Positions 46,442-54,191 of a stretch of DNA of 64,000 nucleotides are shown here, one piece after another (within the stretch, counting starts at the first letter, position 1; each line of letters opens with the position of its first letter). Origin of the DNA: Shewanella sp. VB17 (GTDB taxonomy: Bacteria > Pseudomonadota > Gammaproteobacteria > Enterobacterales > Shewanellaceae); assembly GCF_013248905.1 (NCBI RefSeq), contig NZ_JABRVS010000001.1, positions 1,054,001 through 1,118,000 of the forward strand, read 5' to 3'. Under the pieces are notes generated by a model. The model searched no databases and had not been told where the DNA came from. It was given only the letters and a program-made list of their open reading frames with translations. The position numbers were made by a program, and so were the translations under genes.

Positions 46442-46906
46442 TTATTTGCCGCGATGTTTTAGCGATAAACCTGTGGTGAAATTACGTAACACCTGATCGC
46501 CACATTCTTTGAAGTGTTTATGACCCGGCTTTCTAAATAGTGCACCTAATTCAGATTTTGACATAGTGAATTCGGCTAAATCTAACGTGCTGATAATGTC
46601 ATCTTCACGCATTTCAAGTGCTACCCTTAGCTTTTTAAAGATAAGGTTATTGTTTAATTGTGATGCTGGCTCAGGGATCTCTGCGCCTTCTTTTAAGCCG
46701 CGTTTTTCAATGATCAAGCCATCTAAGAAAGAACACATGATCTTGTCATTGCAAGGTTGATAGCCTTCTTCTGATTCTTTTTTAAGCATATTAATGAGTA
46801 ACTCTTGAGTCATCTCATGGTTTGCTTTGGCAAAAATTTTGATCATTTTTGCATTTGGATAGTCAAATATGAAACGGATGCGGCGTAAAATATCGTTGTT
46901 AATCAT
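46442..46906 (-). CDS. yehS: DUF1456 family protein YehS
   Basis: A 154-residue cytoplasmic protein made of two tandem DUF1456 repeats, starting NNDILRRIRFIFDYPNAKMI and NNLIFKKLRVALEMREDDII. Both repeats end in segments containing LGALFRKPGHKHFKECGDQVL-type or CNDKIMCSFLDGLI-type helices. The family is widespread in gammaproteobacteria but biochemically uncharacterised. It is not in an operon with the upstream transporter gene, which is separated by 143 bases. Confidence 0.9.
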   Translation of the reverse strand: MINNDILRRIRFIFDYPNAKMIKIFAKANHEMTQELLINMLKKESEEGYQPCNDKIMCSFLDGLIIEKRGLKEGAEIPEPASQLNNNLIFKKLRVALEMREDDIISTLDLAEFTMSKSELGALFRKPGHKHFKECGDQVLRNFTTGLSLKHRGK

Positions 46907-47049
46907 AATTCTTTGTCTTTATCTCGTTGATTCCGCGTCTGCGGGATCTTGTGGATGTTATTATAACTGAGTTTTACGATTATCTTCTGACTTATTTAAA
47001 CGGCATGTTTGCCCATCTTGGTTTTGAGTGCATATTATTGATGGCGCAG

Positions 47050-48336
47050 TTATTTTGTCAATATCCAAAAGATAAACAATAAGGCAAAACCAATCAGGTA
47101 GGTCATGCCTAGCATTGATAGACATTTCATTTTCCAGCCGTAACGATCTGACTTGTTTAAAGCGGAGCTGGTCATTAATTTATAGTTAAGTCCGGCAAAA
47201 ATCACGGTAGTCATAAAGGCCAGTATCATGACCAATTCCAGTAAGGGGAGTAGGGCACCTTTGAAGAAAAAGACAATGGCTAAACTTAATGCACAGAGAG
47301 TCAGCATTATGCCTGTCAGACGTTGACTTGAGTCTTGCTTTTTTGCCAACAATTGCCAGCCCATGTTGAGTGTGCGGCTGTATCCATCAATGACAGTGAC
47401 TGTGGTGCTGAAAATACAAAGTAGGGCTACGGTACCAATGAGATATTTGCTCTCATGACCAAGTACTTGGCTGTACAAGGTGATCAGTTGATTAGCAAAT
47501 AGTGCTCCCGAACTTGAAAAGTGCTCACCACTGCCATGCATGACTAATGAACCCAATGCTAAGAAAACAACGGCTAAGAGTGAAGTGAGTAGATAACCAA
47601 AGTTAAAATCCAAAATAGCCTGTGCCTTAGAGATAGGTTGGTTTTTTTGTTTTTCTAATAACCACAGAGAATTCCAAGCACTGACTTCTATTGGTGCTGG
47701 CATCCACCCCATCATGGCAACGATAAAACCTATATTGGCCCATTGCCAAGGAGATTGAGGGATAAAATCTGAATGAAGTACCGTTGGAATATTAAACGCT
47801 AGGGCCACGGCAGTTAAGGTGGAAATCGTAAGGCATAGCATGATCACCTTAGTCAATTTATCGAGTAGGGCATAATGCCCCAAAATGAGTAGTGTTAAAC
47901 TTGAAACTAATACGATAAGAGTGAGTAAATCGATTGATAAGGGTACAAATAGTGTCAACATTGCTGCTGTCAGCATGGCGACGCCAGCGGTACTGCCAAT
48001 CGCTGCAATGATGTTAAGTCCGCTAAATAGCAGCAGGTAGCCTCGTCCTTGTTTTAGGTAGCCATGGAGTAAGCTTTCTCCTGTGGCTGCGCTGTATCGA
48101 GCACCTGCAGCAAAAAAAGGATATTTAAGCAGGTTTACGGCAAGAATAACCCAGGCAAGTCGCCAGCCAAATTCTGCGCCTGCTCGGGTTGAAGCAACTA
48201 AATGAGAGGCGCCTATCGCTGCTGCTGCGGTTAGTAATCCTGGTCCCATGGCGGCTAAAAAATATTGGATTTGATTCCATACACTTAACTTTTTTTGGCA
48301 TTTTTTGAGGTTTTGGTCTGCACTGATGTTGTTCAT
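47050..48336 (-). CDS. Nramp-superfamily transporter with altered metal motif
   Basis: A 428-residue membrane protein with about eleven helices and the Nramp layout: GPGLLTAAAAIGASHLVAST, then RAGAEFGWRLAW, as in helix 1 of bacterial MntH. The metal-binding DPGN of classical Nramps is replaced by GASH at residues 42-45. Helix 6 keeps Met-Pro in WMPAPIEVS (residues 211-219), with Glu217. It should move a cation, but perhaps not manganese or iron in the standard manner. Nramp relatives with changed sites (for magnesium or aluminium) are known. Stands alone; no ligand-control site is seen. Confidence 0.85.
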   Translation of the reverse strand: MNNISADQNLKKCQKKLSVWNQIQYFLAAMGPGLLTAAAAIGASHLVASTRAGAEFGWRLAWVILAVNLLKYPFFAAGARYSAATGESLLHGYLKQGRGYLLLFSGLNIIAAIGSTAGVAMLTAAMLTLFVPLSIDLLTLIVLVSSLTLLILGHYALLDKLTKVIMLCLTISTLTAVALAFNIPTVLHSDFIPQSPWQWANIGFIVAMMGWMPAPIEVSAWNSLWLLEKQKNQPISKAQAILDFNFGYLLTSLLAVVFLALGSLVMHGSGEHFSSSGALFANQLITLYSQVLGHESKYLIGTVALLCIFSTTVTVIDGYSRTLNMGWQLLAKKQDSSQRLTGIMLTLCALSLAIVFFFKGALLPLLELVMILAFMTTVIFAGLNYKLMTSSALNKSDRYGWKMKCLSMLGMTYLIGFALLFIFWILTK

Positions 48337-48716
48337 ATTGGTTAATAATATCTGGAAGTCTTCGAATTATAAGCACTTAATATGACACGTTTATAAAGTG
48401 CATTAAAGGCCATTATAGCTGCCTATGTATATCATTAGTATCTTGGATGCCTATTCGTTTTAAGTTATTACAAAAAATAACATTTTTGCGTTACATAAAA
48501 CTGACTCTACTGTGATTTGTTGTGTGATTTTGTTGTTTTTTATGGTTTAACTTTGTTCTTATGGTTTTCTTTTGGTTGTTTAATTCAATTAATGAGTTTG
48601 ACTTTTGTTATTTATTCTTTAGTTTAGTTTTTAAGCTTATCTGTTATTTAGTTGAGCTGTTAATGAATTTTGTTATAAGCAAGTAAAAAAATAATAAATA
48701 AAATCAGGGGATGATA
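48337..48716. other. T/G-rich leader of TonB-receptor gene
   Basis: About 380 bases. The + strand between about 48510 and 48660 is strikingly rich in T and G. No Fur box, riboswitch or small gene is recognised. Promoters for both divergent genes must lie here. Confidence 0.45.
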
Positions 48717-51275
48717 ATGAAACGATTACACACTTTACCCAGTCTCTGTGCTGTGGCTGTTACTACTGTATTCACGCCTAATGTAATGGCCGTGGATGAA
48801 TCAGTTGAGCGTATTGAGGTGACGGGATCTCGTATTAAACGCACTGATATTGAAGGTCCGTCGCCGATCCAATCTATTAATAAAGACGATATTGCCAACA
48901 TGGGCTTTGATAACCTGCAGCAATTACTGGAGCGTATGCCTGCTAATGGTGCTGGTGCATTTTCTACTCGCGGCAACAGTCAAGACTCGACGGCAAATGG
49001 TGGCGCTTCTATTAGTTTACGTGGGCTTGGGCCTGATGCCACATTAGTCTTGATTAATGGACGACGCGTCGCCTCAAGTGCATTTGCTGAAGGCATAACC
49101 AATTCTTTTGTCGATATAAATAATATTCCGGTATCGGCGATTGAGCGTATCGATATTCTTAAAGATGGGGCCTCGGCCATCTATGGCTCCGATGCTATCG
49201 CCGGGGTGGTCAATATCGTGCTGAGAAAAGATATCGAAGGTATTGAAATTAATCTTGGTTTAGGTGAGGCAACGGGCAATGGTTACGATGAACAAACCGC
49301 AAGTTTAGTGTGGGGGGTAAAAGCAGATAAAGGCAGCGCCTCAATTATTCTGGATTATTTTAACAATGGTACCTTGTCAGCCTCTGAAATGGGCCGATTT
49401 GGCACCGCCAATCAAAGTCCGTATGGTGGTCGTGATTTGCGTTCTGGTCGCGGCTTTCCTGGTTCCTTTATTGTAGATAAAGTAAAAACTGTTGATCCCA
49501 GCTGCCCTGCCGATCGCGATAATGGTACGGCTTGTGTGTTTGATTTTGGCCCCTATAACTTAGTTATCCCGTCGGCTGAGCGCATCGGCGCCATTGGCCA
49601 ATTTGATTACCACTTTAATGATGATTTGACCGCATTTTTTGAGTTTGCAGTACAGCACAATACCTCTGAAGCCGGCGGCGCGCCGACGCCATTGGATGAG
49701 GAGGCAGGCTTAACGGTACCAGGCACCCACCCCAATAACCCTTGGGGAAAAGATGCTGTTATCGACCTATATCGCACTGTGGATGCCGGCGCCCGTCGCT
49801 GGGATATTGAATCTGATTCAATGCGATTAGTCTTGGGACTTCGCGGGGTCATTAATGATTGGGACTGGGAAGTGTCGGCGCAAAAGGGGCGCAGTGAATC
49901 ATCTCAAACGGGTGATAGAAGTCAGGGCTGGGTGAGAACCGATTACTTGCAAGCTGAAATCGATGCGGGGAATTATAATCCCTTTGGTGGTACTTATAAT
50001 TCAGCTGAAGTGATTGATCGTATTACCACCAGTTTGGTCAGGCAAGGTGAGTCTAATATCAGCGCATACAATGCCAGTATTACAGGCCACGCATTTACCT
50101 TGGCTGATCGTGACATCATGATGGCAACCGGAGTGGAGTATCGTGAAGAAGATGTCAGTGATGTGCCAGATGTGCAATTTCAGCGCGGCTTGATATACGG
50201 CACCGAATCCGTATCAGCCGCCGCCGCTCGTGAGCAATATGCAGCGTATGTGGAGTTTTCAGTCCCGCTCACTGATAACTTTGAGTTGCAACTTGCTGGG
50301 CGTTATGATCATTACAGTGATTTTGGTTCAACCACTAACCCCAAAGTGGCATTTCAATGGGGGGTGACCGAAGATCTCACCGCCCGTGCTTCTTGGTCTA
50401 CCGGCTTTCGTGCTCCGTCTTTAGCCCAAATTGGTTTAGGCCCATCACAGGCGAGCAGTTTTATAACTGATAAATATCTCTGTGCTGCCAATGGTCCAAA
50501 TCATCCAGATGGTACCTGTAGACCGTTAGATTTTAAGAGCGCATTTTCTGGTAATCCTGATTTGGAAGCTGAAGAGTCTGAGACCTGGAATATTGGCATG
50601 ATTTGGGCGCCGACTCAGCAGTTTGATATAGGCTTTGATGTTTTTAGCATTGTTCAAGACAATAAGATTGATAAGCTGCAATTGAGCGATATTTATAATG
50701 CTAATTGTAATGATCAAAATAGCTCTGTGTGTAAACGCTTTACGCCTGAGCCTGGTAAAACATTCGGTGATATTAATGAAATTGAATCAAGTTTTGTTAA
50801 TTTGGGCTCGCAAGAAGTGCAGGGGATGGATATTTCTGCCCATTACGGACTCGGACTTGATCAATATGGCGATGTGAAGTTTGGTCTTGAGTGGAGTTAT
50901 ATGCATAACTTCGAGAAAGAGATTAATGGAGAAACGGTGGATTATACCGGCGAGTATAAATACCCAAAAAATAGATGGTTGGCGACCACTAACTGGATGA
51001 TGGATGATTTAGCGGCCAATGTGAATTTAAGCTATATCGGTGAGTTTGAAGATTTTAATAAGACCCGCACGGTGGATGAGCAACTACTTGTGGATATGTC
51101 CGGCTCGTATCGTTTCAACGATACGATTAAATTAAGTGTTGGCGTCAATAATGTCTTCGATGAAGAGCCCTCATTTGCCATTGGTGATGAAGATGGAGAT
51201 TTCTATGGCTATGTAACTTCGGTGCACAATCCCATGGGACGTTATGTTTATACTAAGGTGACGTTTAACTTTTAA
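48717..51275 (+). CDS. TonB-dependent outer-membrane receptor
   Basis: An 852-residue outer-membrane gated transporter. A signal peptide ends VMA before VDESVERIEVTGSRIKRTD, which includes the TonB-box-like start and the IEVTGSRI motif of oligosaccharide/peptide-type receptors of marine bacteria. The plug domain follows (ISLRGLGPDATLVLINGRR, SAIERIDILKDGASAIYGSDA) and then a 22-strand barrel ending in KVTFNF, with the terminal Phe. The ATG at 48717 has AGGGG at ideal spacing; the ATG at 48711 does not. It lies 35 bp before a GST gene. Substrate unknown; no TonB or regulatory genes are linked. Confidence 0.93.
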   Translation: MKRLHTLPSLCAVAVTTVFTPNVMAVDESVERIEVTGSRIKRTDIEGPSPIQSINKDDIANMGFDNLQQLLERMPANGAGAFSTRGNSQDSTANGGASISLRGLGPDATLVLINGRRVASSAFAEGITNSFVDINNIPVSAIERIDILKDGASAIYGSDAIAGVVNIVLRKDIEGIEINLGLGEATGNGYDEQTASLVWGVKADKGSASIILDYFNNGTLSASEMGRFGTANQSPYGGRDLRSGRGFPGSFIVDKVKTVDPSCPADRDNGTACVFDFGPYNLVIPSAERIGAIGQFDYHFNDDLTAFFEFAVQHNTSEAGGAPTPLDEEAGLTVPGTHPNNPWGKDAVIDLYRTVDAGARRWDIESDSMRLVLGLRGVINDWDWEVSAQKGRSESSQTGDRSQGWVRTDYLQAEIDAGNYNPFGGTYNSAEVIDRITTSLVRQGESNISAYNASITGHAFTLADRDIMMATGVEYREEDVSDVPDVQFQRGLIYGTESVSAAAAREQYAAYVEFSVPLTDNFELQLAGRYDHYSDFGSTTNPKVAFQWGVTEDLTARASWSTGFRAPSLAQIGLGPSQASSFITDKYLCAANGPNHPDGTCRPLDFKSAFSGNPDLEAEESETWNIGMIWAPTQQFDIGFDVFSIVQDNKIDKLQLSDIYNANCNDQNSSVCKRFTPEPGKTFGDINEIESSFVNLGSQEVQGMDISAHYGLGLDQYGDVKFGLEWSYMHNFEKEINGETVDYTGEYKYPKNRWLATTNWMMDDLAANVNLSYIGEFEDFNKTRTVDEQLLVDMSGSYRFNDTIKLSVGVNNVFDEEPSFAIGDEDGDFYGYVTSVHNPMGRYVYTKVTFNF

Positions 51276-51310
51276 CTAATATCAGGAAACTGATTATCAA
51301 AGGAGTTTGA

Positions 51311-51934
51311 ATGATTAAATTATACGGTGTACCTCGTAGCCGTTCATTGCGTGTATCCTGGATACTTGAAGAGTTAGGTCTGGATTGGCAATATCATTTT
51401 ATCGATTTTGCTAAGGGCGACAATCATAGTCCAGACTTTCTCGCGGTGAACCCGTGTGGCAAGGTGCCAGCCTTGATTGATAATGGTTTGGTTATCACTG
51501 AATCCGCAGCTATTGTATTGCATCTTGCTGAAAAATATGGTGATAGGAAGCTACTGCCGGAAGCGGGAAGTGATGCAAGTGCACTGCATCACCAGTGGGT
51601 AAGCTTTATTATTTGTGAGCTTGAGCAACCGCTTTGGACCATAGGTAAACATAAATTTGCCTTACCTGAAGAGTTACGGCAGCAGAGCATGTTTGCTGTA
51701 GCAAAGTGGGAGTTTGATAAGGCAGTAGCACTGGCTGAAAAGTGGCTCCCTGATAGCGATTATTTATTTGGGGATAGTGTGTCAGCGGCAGATATATTAT
51801 TAGGGCATACTTTATTATGGGCAACACGTTTTGAGCAAGTTATTCTGCCTAAGCTGGCGGCTTACCGTGACCGAGTGACGTCAAGAAGTGCCATGAGTAA
51901 GGCACTTGATAAAGAGTTGGCTGGCGCAGAATAA
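51311..51934 (+). CDS. Glutathione S-transferase
   Basis: A 207-residue two-domain GST. The N-terminal thioredoxin-like domain begins IKLYGVPRSRSLRVSWILEE and has NPCGKVPALIDNGLVITESAAIVLHLAEKYG, the glutathione-binding block with the cis-Pro loop and Glu-Ser. The all-helical C-terminal domain contains GDSVSAADILLGHTL, with the conserved N-capping Asp. An AAAGGAG ribosome site precedes the ATG. It probably is co-transcribed with the TonB receptor 35 bp upstream, suggesting that it conjugates or dehalogenates something brought in by that receptor. Substrate unknown. Confidence 0.93.
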   Translation: MIKLYGVPRSRSLRVSWILEELGLDWQYHFIDFAKGDNHSPDFLAVNPCGKVPALIDNGLVITESAAIVLHLAEKYGDRKLLPEAGSDASALHHQWVSFIICELEQPLWTIGKHKFALPEELRQQSMFAVAKWEFDKAVALAEKWLPDSDYLFGDSVSAADILLGHTLLWATRFEQVILPKLAAYRDRVTSRSAMSKALDKELAGAE

Positions 51935-51954
51935 CCATTAAGCACGCTAAAACT

Positions 51955-51982
51955 AAAAAGCATCTAAATAGATGCTTTTTTT
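51955..51982 (+). terminator. Bidirectional terminator
   Basis: AAAAAGCATCT (51955-51965) pairs with AGATGCTTTTT (51970-51980) around AAAT; T-runs flank it on both strands. It serves the GST gene and the convergent DUF4447 gene. Confidence 0.9.
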
Positions 51983-52011
51983 ATTCTTCATTGACACTAA
52001 TAATCTGTACT

Positions 52012-52512
52012 TTAAATCTGTGTAGCAGCCCATTTAGCTCGGTTTTCTCGGCTCTCTTTTAAGCCTTCTTTGTCACGATAAGCTTTGTAGCTCTCAATGT
52101 TGAACGCCACTAAGGTTACTTCAACTTCTAAGATGAGTTGACACTCTTTTTTAATGCGCCATGCTGAAGTGTTGTAAAGCTCTGCCAGAGGTAAAGATCC
52201 TAAAAAATCAGGATTGTATTGAGCATAAAGTGCCTGATTGGGATAAACGAGGAAGCTTAGTTGACGTTTCGGCTCCTTTTTAAAGAGTGCTTCGATACTG
52301 TCACAGGTGTTTAAAACTTGCATTTCAATGGTTTCATCGATGTCGATGAGCTTTTTTTCTGCTAAGCCTGATACAGGTTTCTCACCAGTCTCCCATGCAA
52401 TGACCTCTTCTTCGCTTGCTTTGCTTAACTCGCCAACTTGTGCAGGCGTTAAGCCTAAAGATAAGCGCAGGTACTGCATTTCAATAGCATTTAAACCAGT
52501 ATTTTTTGACAT
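52012..52512 (-). CDS. DUF4447-type protein with HTH-like N terminus
   Basis: A 166-residue cytoplasmic protein I match by pattern to DUF4447. The N-terminal 60 residues resemble an XRE/Cro-like helix-turn-helix: MQYLRLSLGLTPAQVGELSK, ASEEEVIAWETGEKPVSGLA, suggestive of DNA binding. The rest is a mixed alpha/beta domain of unknown role. It lies downstream of, and on the same strand as, the SMI1/KNR4 gene and its duplicated remnant, so it may belong with that locus. No target is inferred. Confidence 0.65.
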   Translation of the reverse strand: MSKNTGLNAIEMQYLRLSLGLTPAQVGELSKASEEEVIAWETGEKPVSGLAEKKLIDIDETIEMQVLNTCDSIEALFKKEPKRQLSFLVYPNQALYAQYNPDFLGSLPLAELYNTSAWRIKKECQLILEVEVTLVAFNIESYKAYRDKEGLKESRENRAKWAATQI

Positions 52513-52571
52513 TGCATTTCCAAATATAAATTTTTAGCTTGCTTGAAGCTAAAAGATAAATTGAGTCGAAC

Positions 52572-52641
52572 TTAGTTTTCAATCGCTTGGATCCATTGTC
52601 AGAATGACTCCCAATACTCACTTTCGGTACCGTCTGCATGC
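52572..52641 (-). pseudogene. Decayed duplicate of SMI1/KNR4 gene 3' end
   Basis: Bases 52584-52641 match 52699-52756 of the intact SMI1/KNR4 gene at 53 of 58 positions, including an unbroken run of more than 30 bases. The similarity continues with gaps to the stop codon (52572). Read on the minus strand it gives HADGTESEYWESF, then a stop replacing a Trp, then QWIQAIEN. It is the leftover of a tandem copy about 115 bp away. Confidence 0.85.
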
Positions 52642-52680
52642 TGTCAATTTACATTATTAACCAAGGGGGATTTCTAGCGG

Positions 52681-53082
52681 TTAGCTTTTCATCCAGACTG
52701 CTTCGACCCATTGCCAGAATGACTCCCAATACTCACTTTCGGTACCGTCTGTATGCCATAAAATGACTTGGCCTTCTTGATCGATACAGTAGAAATTATC
52801 ACCTTGCTGACAAATAGGCACATATTCACGTGGCATGCCAATTGACCAAGCGTAGGCTGTGACTTCTGGCAGAAAAGTGTGAGAATTAGGATCGCTTGCG
52901 GTAACAGGCTCTAACGAGCCATAGATGACATCACTGGCATAAAGTAGATACTGTTTTAGTTCACCAGGAAGAGGCATTAAGATTTCTTCTTCGGCCATAA
53001 CAAGTTGATCGAATGTAGGGAGTGCTAAAGGAATAGGTACGGTTTCACTCATTTCCTGTAGTTGCTCTATGATGTCGTGCAT
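52681..53082 (-). CDS. SMI1/KNR4-family protein (immunity-type)
   Basis: A 133-residue cytoplasmic protein with the SMI1/KNR4 (SUKH) pattern: a first helix, then MAEEEILMPLPGELKQYLLYASD near the N terminus, the beta segment EYVPICQQGDNFYCIDQEGQVILW, and a C-terminal YWESFWQWVEAVW helix. Such proteins often act as immunity proteins for polymorphic or contact-dependent toxins. It lies 62 bp downstream of an exported RelA/SpoT-like gene on the same strand, and a decayed duplicate of its 3' end follows. GGTGA provides a modest ribosome site. The immunity role is inferred. Confidence 0.82.
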   Translation of the reverse strand: MHDIIEQLQEMSETVPIPLALPTFDQLVMAEEEILMPLPGELKQYLLYASDVIYGSLEPVTASDPNSHTFLPEVTAYAWSIGMPREYVPICQQGDNFYCIDQEGQVILWHTDGTESEYWESFWQWVEAVWMKS

Positions 53083-53144
53083 TGTTTGTCACCGTTAACT
53101 ATTAATATAAGGCCAGTATATCTTGAATCCGTTGGGTTTGTTAG

Positions 53145-53951
53145 TTAAGCGGCGATAGCGGGAATAAGTCCAGCATTATCGATACGCTTATAATTTAACC
53201 ATGCTTTGTGATATTGCTTGTGAGAGTGTTGACGTAATTCAATGATTCTTGCTGTTTCTGTATCGAATAAATCTCTTTTTGCACTGTTTGCTGCAGCCAT
53301 AATACTTTGTACTTCTTTATAGTTATCATGCTCTGAGCCATTTTTTATTTTGGCTATGTCATTAAGGTGAAGCTGCACTTCGACAATCATCTTAGTGTGA
53401 GGTAATTTGATCAGAACGTTGAGATCACGGTAACCAGATTGCTTAGGAGAGACAAAGCGATTTTTAACTTGGAGTAGCTCAGTTTGCTCATTAAGTGCTT
53501 GATAGGCATGCATAAGGTCTTGAATGTTATTAGCTATAATACTTGCTCTTGCTAAGTCAGTGAGCTGGCTTGCATCACCACCGAACTTGGTTGTGATTTT
53601 GTTTAGGGCTCTATCATGGGTTTTTATTGGAGGGAGTGCTGCAATAAGCGAGGTATTCAGTGTCAACTTACGAATGATGAGGTTTAGCTCATCTTGAGCT
53701 GGCTGAGCTTGCGAGTATAACGCGTCTAGATCGCTGCTTGTTTGTCGATGAATATAATTTGAGTGGCTGAGTATTGAATTCAGACCCGTTAAGTTTTTGA
53801 GTAGTGATGGCCTTACAGCATAGTTATCACTTTTATCTTGGCTTTGAAGCTCATAACTTGCTGCGAAACTGGTGCGGGTAGAAAGAAGAAGTAGGAAAAT
53901 GAAAAACGTTCTAAATAGTTTGTTCATACTATTCATACTGTTTATAAACAT
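53145..53951 (-). CDS. Exported RelA/SpoT-type nucleotidyltransferase-domain protein
   Basis: A 268-residue protein with a signal peptide (about 1-31, hydrophobic FFIFLLLLS, ending in TSFAAS). The mature part resembles the (p)ppGpp synthetase domain of RelA/SpoT: a KTHDRALNKITTKF loop where the nucleotide-binding basic residues would lie, TDLARASII with the metal-binding Asp132, NRFVSPKQSGYRDLN corresponding to the NGYxSLH base-stacking loop (Tyr174), and IVEVQLHL with Glu191 in place of EVQIRT. The key acidic pair is therefore present. A secreted alarmone synthetase would lack GTP and ATP outside the cell. The start ATG has AAGGG upstream; other ATGs at 53936 and 53927 are possible. Confidence 0.75.
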   Translation of the reverse strand: MFINSMNSMNKLFRTFFIFLLLLSTRTSFAASYELQSQDKSDNYAVRPSLLKNLTGLNSILSHSNYIHRQTSSDLDALYSQAQPAQDELNLIIRKLTLNTSLIAALPPIKTHDRALNKITTKFGGDASQLTDLARASIIANNIQDLMHAYQALNEQTELLQVKNRFVSPKQSGYRDLNVLIKLPHTKMIVEVQLHLNDIAKIKNGSEHDNYKEVQSIMAAANSAKRDLFDTETARIIELRQHSHKQYHKAWLNYKRIDNAGLIPAIAA

Positions 53952-54139
53952 ATTAGGGCCCTTAACTCGTCTTAAGTGCATCTAATGTAGATGTTGTTTG
54001 CTTAATTTAGGCTGGATGGAAAATTAATTTTTATTCATCAATTAGAGTCTACCATTGTGCTTGTTTCAAATTTGCGTATTGATCCATTAAGATCACATCT
54101 AAATTTATTAATATTATGCTTGAGTAAGTGGAAGTTAGA

Positions 54140-54166
54140 AACAAGAGTGCTTATTGCACTCTTGTT
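54140..54166 (-). terminator. Terminator of M13 peptidase gene
   Basis: AACAAGAGTGC (54140-54150) pairs perfectly with GCACTCTTGTT (54156-54166) around a five-base loop. It lies 26 bases past the peptidase stop codon on the minus strand, with TTTCT following. Confidence 0.75.
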
Positions 54167-54191
54167 AAACAAGAACGTAAGATGATTTTTA

